Below are positions 1-7,130 of a DNA stretch of 12,026 nt, in pieces. Positions within the stretch are counted from its first letter, which is position 1. The number at the start of each line of letters is the position of its first letter. The position numbers and the translations under genes are program-made. The notes beneath the pieces were generated by a model. That model saw nothing but the letters and a program-made list of their open reading frames with translations. It was not told where the DNA came from and searched no databases. The stretch is from Ichthyophonus hoferi (taxonomy: Eukaryota > Opisthokonta > Ichthyosporea > Ichthyophonida > Ichthyophonidae), in NCBI GenBank assembly GCA_002751075.1, contig NAOQ01000067.1, positions 101,821 through 113,846 on the forward strand, read 5' to 3'.

Positions 1-29
1 GTATGTATGTATGTATGTATGTATGTATG

Positions 30-63
<34 letters not shown>

Positions 64-230
64 TATATGTATATATATATGTATGTAGGTATATCTGTAT
101 ATAAAATCTATGTATGTAAATGTTTGTATGTATGTATTTATGTATATATGTATATATATATCTGTATGTATGTATTTATCTATGTGTGTGTATCTGTGCA
201 TGTGTATATGCGTCTGTGTATATGTGATTT
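1..230. repeat. (TATG)n / (TA)n microsatellite, impure
   Basis: Tandem gtat units, nearly pure for the first 75 bases, then interrupted with tatata and tgtgtg variants. It touches the left window edge, so its full length is unknown. Confidence 0.9.
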
Positions 231-490
231 GATATATCTCCCACTCATTTCCCCTCCCTGCATAGCCAAGTCTACGTATATCTTTTATTATGCATATATG
301 CAAGATCTTTGTCGTGGAAGAGACATAAAAGTGAGCGAAAAGAAGAAATATATGAAAACAAAAACAAAAATAAACTTAGAGAAAGAGAGATGAGATATGA
401 AAAGTGAGGAAAACCGAAATAAAACAATTAAAACAATAATGATAAAAGATGATTTCTGAAGTGCGGTGGTGTGGTGTAATGGGGCTCTAG
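1..490 (+). other. 3' part of a RabGAP intron, with a (GTAT)n microsatellite
   Basis: No TBC-like coding is visible here, so this stretch is read as the end of the intron before the exon at 491. It opens with an impure (TATG/TATA)n tract that grades into TGTG-rich sequence by about 230. From about 340 to 440 it becomes purine-rich, with A-rich and GAGA runs. The 128-codon open frame over the repeat is only repeated M-Y-V-C residues. Confidence 0.7.
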
Positions 491-619
491 GTGCAGGGAA
501 TGTCTCTACTAGTATCTAACCTTCTGACTAAGATGAATGCGTACGATGCCTTTGTGTGTTTGTCTAACCTTGTATGTAGGCCGGTTATATCCTCCTTCTA
601 CCATATGGACCCCGAGGAG
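491..619 (+). CDS. RabGAP exon 1 in window: glutamine-finger motif
   Basis: Forty-three codons beginning GTG CAG GGA ATG (V-Q-G-M) directly after a ctctag acceptor and ending GAG GAG before a GTGTGT donor, phase 0 at both ends. The residue before V should be Tyr, from the preceding exon, completing the GYVQGM motif B. The rest (DAFVCLSNLVCRPV, then SSFYHMDPEE) matches the helix and loop that follow motif B in TBC domains. The acceptor has a poor pyrimidine tract (gtgtggtgtaatggggctctag), so this boundary rests mainly on motif position and frame. Confidence 0.88.
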
Positions 620-3600
620 GTGTGTGCGTGTGTATGTGTGTATGTATGTATGTATATATATATATATATATATATCTTTTTGTCTGTATCTTTTTGTCTT
701 ACCTTTTATTTGCATTGATTGTTTAATTAATGTATATGTATATGTGTATATATATGTACATCTGTATGTGTATGTGTATGTATGTGCATATATGTAAATG
801 TAAATGTATGTTCTTGTTGGAGGTATCCTTTTTAACCTATTACTCAATGGTCAGTGTTCCAGCCCCCTGCCCATTAATAATACCATTTTCTGCTAACCCT
901 CTGCCTTTCTCCACTACTATACAAGCCTATTCAAACATTTATAGTGACTAAAATTATAAATGAAATAAGCAATCTTTTAAAACGTTAATCAGTTCAACAA
1001 ACCATTAACATACACTTCCATATTCCTATTTTTTTTTTTAAAAAAAAAAACATTTCCCTTTGTCTTATCGTCGCTTTGAGACTCCTCTCTTCTTTTCCTC
1101 TATTTCCTTACGATCTACACCTGTACACCAATACACTAGTGTAACTAATCCTCTGTTGTATACCTCTATATCTCCTAATCCTTACTATCTCTCTAGCTCT
1201 ATGTGGACTATGCTATCCACCAGGCCCTATTTCACAAGTATGCCCCTCGATTCCAAGCCCATCTGGAAGCCGTACTTGTAATTCCACAGATGTACTTAGT
1301 AGAATGGTAGGTCAGAGTACTTGCTTTCTACCCTGGTATATATATGGTCTCTTATTTTTAATTCCATAGTGGATCTATGTATATTTATATATTGTATATA
1401 ACAAAATACAGAATATTATATTACTGTATGGTATATAATATAATATATTACTATATAGTATATGATACAACATATTTTATATATCTTTACGGTCTATCTC
1501 CTTTGGCAAATATCCGCTTTTATCTCTTCATCCTGTATATACACTCTTACTCTTAGTTTCCTTCTATAGCTATGCATATTATATGTTTTTATAATTCACA
1601 TTTATATATTTATAGATGATGCTTATAACTTTACATGTATATGCTTATCTTAGCCAATCATCCACCGCCTATAAAATTAAAAATATATCTATATTCATAG
1701 CGTACTGACGTGTCCTTTGGTGTTGTCTGATAACATTAGTTATATATATATATTCTCATATACACCTGTACTTAGGATAGATACCTTGAATTATTTTGTG
1801 ATATTATGACTAGCAGGCAGTGACTATTGGTATTTTTAATTTTTAGTTTTTAATTTTTAATTAAAATTTTGGTTTGAGTGCGGATTTTTACTGACACCAC
1901 CTATATTTATAACTGGAGTGGAGGGATGTTATGTTTATATAAATATCTACATCGGCAATATAGCGCATAATTTCAATTACACTTGGATATTTCTGCACAC
2001 TCATTGCCGGCATCCTACTAATACTTGCTTCTGTATTCATACATACACATACATACCATACACATACATACACATACATACACATGCATGCACATACTCA
2101 TATATACTATGCTGCTATCCTACATACTAGCATATTATCCTACATACTATTATACTATCACACATACTTTCACACATAGTATCATATCATTACATACTAT
2201 CATGTTATCCCACATACTATCATACTATCACATACTATCACACTATCATATACACTATCATACTATTCTACATATCCTCCTACATACCATCATACATACA
2301 TACAGGTTTCTAACACTTTTTACCAACACTCTCCCTCTCACCACTGTGTGCCGCGTATGGGATCGTATTCTCATACGAGGGGATTACTATATGTTTGTAG
2401 TATCTACTGGTATGTATATATATATACGGTCCTTTTTTGTCTAATTCTTTATGTTTTAGCAGGGCTTGTGTAAACATATTAGTGTAGGTGGGCTATAATA
2501 GGTCAGTATAAATAGCGAGCTGTGTGCTGTATAAAAAGAAAGCCAATGAAAAAGCGGCGCAAGGGTGTGATTTTACAAATAGAGATACTATTGATTAGAT
2601 ATCACCGCTATTTATAACTTAGTAAGCCATGTATATATAAGTAATGTTGTTGGCGGTAAAAATCTGTCAATCTATTAGTAGGAATGCAAATTAATATACT
2701 CCTATCACCTTAAGTTTCGTGTGTAAATTTACCATATATAAAGGGTACAATGCAGTTCTAGCCCTTCTGTTTCCTCTACTTCTCCTTTATTATAGATAAC
2801 AGGGCATTATGCTATATCTTTTATATTTATTATATGCTATCATATTCACTCAATACTATCATAGGCTTTATTTGATTATACCTTCTATTATAGTTACAAT
2901 AATATATATATATATGTGTGTGTATGTACCTGTGCATTAGACTAATATCTATACTATCTTTATATATATATATATTAGCATGCTTACCCAGCCCCTGTTA
3001 TGGTGGACATTAACATTAAACATTCTAACTATATGAACGCACGCACGCGTACACGCACACATTTACCTTTGTATTACTTTATATACATATATATATGTGT
3101 GTGTATGTATGACGTATGTATGACGTATATATATCTACGTCCACTCATCCATATACCTTATACAGCCATCCTCCAGCTCCTGGAGCCACACCTGATCACC
3201 GCCCCTCTAGAGGAGATAGTTGCAGGCTTAAAACAACCTTTTAGTATTGGGGGTGGTGAACAGCTTCTATTGGATCTCTGTGGTGAGAGCCTGTTACTTC
3301 TGTCTGTTATATTGCTTGTATTTTAAAATTTTAATAGGCCAGTAAATGCACTCTTTTCGCCTATATCTTATTATAACTTTTTCCTTTTAGAGCAGTCAAA
3401 ATTGTGGTTATGTTTTTCGTAAATGATTTGATAGTTTTTTATTAGTAATTAAGTTTTTATCTTAATAGTTGGTGCTCATTGGCTTGATATTTTTTTATAA
3501 AAAAATTACTGTAAATCTCTTTATGTTAATTAGAATGTATAACTCACACGTATATGAAATATCCAAGCATAATATATTTTTATTTATAACATTATATACA

Positions 3601-3789
3601 TTCTCTTTCCTTATAATTAGTCTTTCCTTTTCACAGTATTTTAATTTATTTAATCATAATGTATGGTTTAAATTAACATTTCACACCTATTGGCCCGCAG
3701 ATAACATTCGGTTAACCCCTGACCACTTCGAAGAGATGAAAGTTAATCTAGTAGACCATGAAAAGAGCTTTAGTGTAGCCTCTATTTAA
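491..3789 (+). CDS. TBC-domain RabGAP, TBC1D12/TBC1D14-like; 3' five exons, 5' end off the window
   Basis: Exons 491-619, 1197-1306, 2306-2409, 3166-3282 and 3701-3789 join to 182 codons plus TAA. Intron phases are 0, 2, 1 and 1, and every junction restores an open frame: TG|G makes Trp80, G|CC Ala115 and G|AT Asp154. TBC domains are GTPase-activating proteins that speed GTP hydrolysis by Rab GTPases on membranes. The visible part starts inside motif B at VQGMSLL, whose Gln (residue 2) is the catalytic glutamine finger. It continues through DAFVCLSNL, an FYHMD loop, MYLVEWFLTLF (about 74-85) and CRVWD (95-99) to the LLEPHL helix and a short charged tail. Order and spacing match the C-terminal two thirds of a TBC domain. 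By memory the closest class is animal TBC1D12/14, which has GYVQGMS, AFxxFSNLL and ACRIWD at the same places. The arginine-finger motif should lie upstream, outside the window. The fold is near certain; the subfamily and Rab target are inferred. Confidence 0.92.
620..674. repeat. (GT)n-(GTAT)n-(AT)n compound microsatellite starting at a splice donor
   Basis: The tract runs gtgtgtgcgtgtgtatg, then tatg units, then a TA run. Its first two bases are the GT of the donor after the exon ending at 619. Confidence 0.88.
620..1196 (+). other. RabGAP intron (577 bases), phase 0
   Basis: Begins GTGTGTGCG and ends ctctctag. It holds a GT/TATG/TA tract (620-674), a second TATG/TGTA tract (731-810) and a perfect T-run followed by an A-run at about 1029-1050 that could fold on itself. 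From 1060 it is CT-rich toward the acceptor. No coding signal is visible in its open frames. Confidence 0.8.
1197..1306 (+). CDS. RabGAP exon 2 in window
   Basis: Starts after a pyrimidine-rich acceptor (ctatctctctag) with codon CTC and ends GAA TG before donor GTAGGT, leaving two bases of a Trp codon. It encodes LYVDYAIHQALFHKYAPRF and then a segment ending MYLVEW. This is the TBC helix in which members carry [FL]xxHF...[PT]xxYL[IV]xW. The frame differs from the longer open frame over the same DNA (1060-1281), which is a shadow. Confidence 0.9.
1307..2305 (+). other. RabGAP intron (999 bases), phase 2
   Basis: Donor GTAGGT, acceptor tacag. Contents: very AT-rich, partly self-complementary sequence at about 1380-1490 (repeated tatataatata and tactatatagta strings); a tandem atttttaattttt block at about 1829-1868; and a long TACA-type repeat from 2034 to the acceptor. 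No exon-like coding is seen. Confidence 0.8.
2034..2305. repeat. (CATA)n microsatellite passing into diverged catactatca units, up to the acceptor
   Basis: Positions 2034-2098 are catacaca/cata units. From about 2110 to 2290 the motif shifts to roughly ten-base catactatca units with substitutions and indels, then returns to catacatacatacag at the splice acceptor. The array looks older toward its centre. Confidence 0.85.
2306..2409 (+). CDS. RabGAP exon 3 in window: FLTLF / CRVWD core
   Basis: Begins right after a (cata)n tract ending in tacag and closes before GTATGT. Its first base completes Trp80 and its last starts Ala115. It encodes FLTLFTNTLPLTTVCRVWD followed by RILIRGDYYMFVVST. The W-FLTLF and R-[VI]-W-D segments are the most recognisable part of a TBC domain after the catalytic fingers. 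The repeat-derived residues upstream in the same open frame (from 2025) are intron, not protein. Confidence 0.93.
2410..3165 (+). other. RabGAP intron (756 bases), phase 1
   Basis: Donor GTATGTATAT, acceptor tacag. The intron is AT-rich with short TA runs (about 2901-2916 and 2961-2975), a cacgcacgc/acacgcac patch near 3038-3060 and a gtatgtatgac duplication near 3105-3130. No coding is visible. Confidence 0.8.
3166..3282 (+). CDS. RabGAP exon 4 in window: end of the TBC domain
   Basis: Acceptor tacag at 3161-3165, donor GTGAGA at 3283, phase 1 at both ends. The product AILQLLEPHLITAPLEEIV continues into a GLKQP segment and a Gly-rich turn (SIGGGEQLLLDLC). In TBC proteins the LxLLEP helix and the following L[EK]xIxxxLKxLP segment end the domain. 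A second possible acceptor, ctccag at 3171-3176, would shift the phase and break the junction with exon 3, so 3166 is preferred. Base composition is much less AT-rich than the surrounding introns. Confidence 0.88.
3283..3700 (+). other. RabGAP intron (418 bases), phase 1
   Basis: Donor GTGAGAGC, acceptor cccgcag. The sequence is T-rich, and no alternative exon is supported. Retaining it would end the protein soon after exon 4, since the frame meets TAA at 3324-3326. Confidence 0.78.
3701..3789 (+). CDS. RabGAP last exon and TAA stop
   Basis: Follows a cccgcag acceptor; the first two bases complete Asp154. It encodes NIRLTPDHFEEMKVNLVD and the C-terminal residues HEKSFSVASI, then TAA at 3787-3789. 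The open frame running upstream from 3469 is T-rich intron. The tail is acidic and probably helical, and resembles the short helix after the TBC domain in TBC1D12/14-type proteins. The phase-1 join with exon 4 is the main support for the boundary. Confidence 0.85.
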
Positions 3790-4420
3790 TCAATTGCTAT
3801 CCCAGTGGGCTATTTGCCTTGGAAAGATAATTGAAAAATGTTCTAGGGTACTACATTTTTAATTCTTTATGAAATAAGAATTGCAATAATATAGAGAGAT
3901 TAATAGTATATTTATTACAAAATACTAATTTAGTATTAGCAAGTGGAATGAGAAGTGTGGTATGATAAATACATGAGAATGTATATTGTAGTAAAAGGTT
4001 GAAATTATTTGGATTGCAGATTATAATGAACAAGAATGTATTGATTGTATTTTATTGTATAGTATATATCTAGTTACTGGTACAGGTTTACCACAATGTA
4101 AATAAATTGGCTATTACATAGTACTAAATACCTCAGGAAGAGTGTGTATGCTATTAGATCAACTATAACATATTTTCTGATGAACAACTGTTATTTACCT
4201 GTTTGGCAGATATGTGGTATTGCTTTTTTTAAAAAAAGTTTGAAGTTATCTACCACCATATGCGCATATAATATTTGAAATCTGAAGACACAGATATTTC
4301 TATGCTCAACAGATTTGTCGTTGAATCCAATTGTTGATACTCAGTATGTAACCCTATCCATAAATTCAGTCATAGTTTCGTAATGGAAAAGACTACTTCC
4401 TATCTTTATTACTAAACCCT
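3790..4420 (+). other. Probable RabGAP 3' UTR, then AT-rich spacer
   Basis: Sequence after the TAA stop. The first 30 bases are ordinary mixed sequence, the rest AT-rich. No poly(A) signal sits close to the stop; the first exact AATAAA is at 4101-4106. The minus-strand open frame at 3851-4033 has no recognisable protein features. Confidence 0.5.
4101..4106 (+). terminator. Candidate poly(A) signal AATAAA for the RabGAP gene
   Basis: First exact hexamer after the stop, about 312 bases downstream. In DNA this AT-rich it could be chance. A second AATAAA at 4454-4459 lies in the left arm of the palindrome. Confidence 0.3.
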
Positions 4421-4639
4421 TTTATCTTCAATATGTGAATCATAAAAATATTCAATAAAAACTAAAAACAAAGAAAAGATAAATTTTCAGCTTTGAAAAG
4501 ATAAAATTAAGTTAACAATTAATATAAATTAATAGTTAGCTTAGTTTTTAATTAAATATTGGGTGGTCTTTTTGTTTTTATCTTATCATTGTTTCGGTTT
4601 TTATTGAATATTTTGATGATTCATATATTGAAGATTAAA
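4421..4639. repeat. About 220-base imperfect foldback palindrome
   Basis: The left arm 4421-4462 and right arm 4597-4639 are reverse complements with about two mismatches and one extra base. The strongest core pairs gaatcataaaaatattcaa on the left with its complement ending at 4622 on the right. The inner arms (taaaaacaaagaaaagataa against ttatcttatcattgtttcg) also pair imperfectly. The centre, about 4510-4541 (agttaacaattaat ... attaatagttagct), is itself palindromic. The whole segment can therefore fold into one long hairpin. It could be a foldback or MITE-type remnant, or a simple inverted duplication. I see no clear target-site duplication, and no transposase gene is nearby. Confidence 0.75.
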
Positions 4640-6333
4640 ATTACTATTTTGAAGATAAAAAGGTATAGAAGGAATATTTCTAATTAATTAAAGCACACCC
4701 ATTATGAGATTACTGCATATGCTTTTATACTTGATTGCATCCAGCGCAAAGAAATGATACTAGGTCACTAGCGTTTCATAATTTTAGTATTTAACGTTTT
4801 AGTATATTCAACTATGTTAAAAAAGGAAAATATAGTTAAACTGATATTGTTTGTAAACTATATGATTGGGTTTCAATTGATATACGAAAATATGTTTGAT
4901 TTTCTCAAAGGTTTACTTGGTGACTGTATTGATATGCAATTCTGTAATAGCTAAATTTTAGGTTCCAAAAAACTCACAAATTAACACCATGTTGATTTAT
5001 ATTACTCAAAAATATTATACATCCACATCTAGGGTCATAGAAAATCGAGACCTGTGACTTGTTGGTAACATGTGATTTACAAGACAAATAGGTTTTGGTT
5101 TTTATATTAATGCTTCAGCCATCATTGTTGATTTGAGCCTGTGTAATTATCATATTAGGCATTATGGATGGCGGACTCAATTGCAGGAAAATGATTAAAT
5201 TACGGCAAAAGAACTATATTAGGTAAAACTGCAGAAAAAAAACAGGTTGATCCTGTCATAAAAAGACCCATTTACAGTTTTTAAATATGGCTTACTATAT
5301 AAAAACTACTTGATAATCTGATTATTGCTCTATACTAGAAATATCTTTTACCCATCTTGTGCATATACCTATATTGGACAATCATAACTATATAGTAGGC
5401 GAGTTTATTAATGATGTCTTCTTTAAGCTAAACCCTATATTTCTTTTAATTGTTCCTGAAATTTGAATCTTTCTCTGATAAGTCAAGAGAGATACTTACA
5501 AAACTCCACTCTATAGTTAAAGTGGTTCGCCCTTTAGTTTACTGTAAGTACTACAATGGGAATATTATTTGAATATTGGTTCAAAAAACCATTTTTTCAT
5601 TTTATTCTTTAAGATACAGGTTTATGTCAACATGTGTTTATTTTAATGACATATCCCTCAATAGCTTGTTGTTAATGTGACTATTAGGTATCTTAAAATA
5701 ATTTATAGCACCAAGATATGTTATATTCTATGCATACAATCTACTAATTAAAGTGTTATCCATTACAGAATTGGGGATTTGAACTCTATATTTGTGACCT
5801 AAATATATAATTGGATAATGAAACTTGAATAGCTGGAGCATAGAAGCCATATTTGCATTTATTAATTCAATCAGACATAAAATAATCCCGTGCTAGTGTT
5901 CTGGCCAAACTTCAGTGAGCTAATAAAAACTGATTCCCTACACTACCTTAAGGTAATTATCTATAATGGTTTATTTAAATTATTCCGCTTACTTTGGGTG
6001 GCCTCTAACAGATTCAAGCTGCAAATTATAATCAGAAGATATATTAGGGTAAATAATTGGGCAGCTTTAACTAATCACTTGCTTCTAGGATATGCCTAAC
6101 ATATAAAGGTATATTAGTTAAATGGTTATACACTTGGAGGTTATTAGAATTCTGATAGGGTTATGGACCCAGCACGCCTCTACTGCATCACTTTGTTACA
6201 GACAGGTAGCATATCTCCGTTTCCTTTCAATCATTGACCTTTACGTAAATCTGCTTTTGAACGATCAATATTCGCAGCTTCAAAATGAGGTCAAACTAAG
6301 CACAACTGGGCAACACCCAATATTACTTTCGCC
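4640..6333. other. AT-rich intergenic DNA, no gene seen
   Basis: Both strands are closed by frequent stops. The two open frames near the right side (5890-6099 and the start of 6122-6475) show no family motif, no splice-supported extension and no base-composition shift like that of the true exons. Nothing functional can be supported. Confidence 0.6.
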
Positions 6334-6443
6334 GCCAGCCACCAGCCACCAGCTACCAAACGCCAGACGCCAGACCCAGACGCCAGACGCCTACAATAGA
6401 GCCAGAGCCAGAGCCATAGCCAGAGACAGAGCCAGAGCGAGCA
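6334..6443. repeat. GC-rich composite minisatellite with a GCCA core
   Basis: Three adjoining arrays share a GCCA core: ccagcca units (6334-6357), cgccaga units (6361-6391) and gagcca units (6398-6443), each with a few variant copies. The tract stands out sharply from its AT-rich surroundings. It is open in one frame on each strand (giving R-A repeats on the plus and W-L repeats on the minus), which follows from the repeat and is not evidence of a protein. Confidence 0.85.
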
Positions 6444-6799
6444 GGAACATTCAACATACAGTTTGTCATTTTTGAAGGTCATCAGGAATTATCTGGTTTG
6501 TTCAGTAGGAAACAAGCCTACAACAAAGCAGCTATGTTGTGCAGAGACAACACAACACAACTTGCTCACATAACGGGTAGCGATTGAAATTAACAGAGGT
6601 GTACCATGATGCGGGTTTACAATAATATATACTACATATTACTGACCAAATATTATCTTGATCTCTACTACTTAGTAATCTATTATTGATAAATAATAAT
6701 AATTGTTTAAACGGAGATATTTGATTAATTTAGGCATTTCTTTATATAGCTATGATCATTTAATATTATTAGCAATTGCTTTTACGTATGTGGTCTGGA
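6444..6799. other. Intergenic DNA with two adjacent small hairpins
   Basis: No coding is seen. Two inverted repeats sit side by side. Positions 6495-6502 pair with 6511-6518 (eight pairs, one G-T, eight-base loop). Positions 6535-6541 pair with 6551-6557 (seven pairs, nine-base loop). They may be chance or belong to an unrecognised RNA. Confidence 0.4.
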
Positions 6800-7130
6800 A
6801 AAATCGTTGGCGCAATCTATTGATGTCAAGTGCCATTCCAAGATGATCGATCAATATTGAAGCAGCCAGTGGCAAGGCCTCGCGACTATATAATAAGCCT
6901 TTTTAGATCTATGCTTTGGGTCTACACCTTTGGAGTCAAAGCCTATGACTACGTTCGAACGCTCTGAGTGCTCAAGGGTATTTTTCCTTTTTGGAGAGAG
7001 ATGCTCTTGGTTCTCTTCACCTAGGCAAACAACGCTTGTCTTTCAGTCGTGTTGTTCATATGTTCCTTCCTATGACATAGGTTTCTTTCTTGACCCAGGA
7101 TGTCACTGTCACTGACCCTAGACCGTTATA
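6800..7130. other. Less AT-rich island of unknown origin
   Basis: This stretch has visibly more G and C than the flanking 1 kb on either side and few long A/T runs. It holds a TATA-like string (ctatataataag, about 6887-6898) and an imperfect hairpin with gctttg/caaagc ends at about 6912-6941. The plus-strand open frame 6930-7115 is Ser/Cys-rich with no family I recognise; the minus strand is also interrupted. It may be a remnant of an old gene or repeat, but I cannot name it. Confidence 0.35.

Noticed and set aside
7-393. 128-codon plus-strand open frame
   Set aside because: Its first part is translation of a TATG microsatellite (repeats of M, Y, V, C) and the rest shows no motif; it lies in an intron.
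509-847. 112-codon minus-strand open frame
   Set aside because: It is antisense to the RabGAP exon and microsatellites; its Y-I-Y-I-Y and T-Y-T-Y runs come from the repeats.
1060-1281. 73-codon open frame over RabGAP exon 2
   Set aside because: The frame that matches the TBC domain is a different one, bounded by good splice sites; this is a shadow.
5765-5830. Minus-strand gttcaaatcccc resembling a tRNA B box
   Set aside because: The required five-pair stem does not form, and no anticodon or acceptor arm can be drawn.
5890-6099. 69-codon open frame
   Set aside because: AT-rich composition, no motif, no matching exons nearby.
6122-6475. 117-codon plus-strand frame with an Arg-Ala repeat tail, and the opposing 6291-6482 minus frame
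   Set aside because: The openness on both strands comes from the GC-rich minisatellite, which contains few stop triplets. There is no domain and no splice support.
6940-6975. tRNA T-loop-like string gttcgaac
   Set aside because: It is a self-complementary octamer without a matching T stem, A box or acceptor stem around it.
6800-7130. Possible retroelement remnant
   Set aside because: No terminal repeats, primer site, or recognisable reverse transcriptase, integrase or capsid motif could be seen, so no element family is named.
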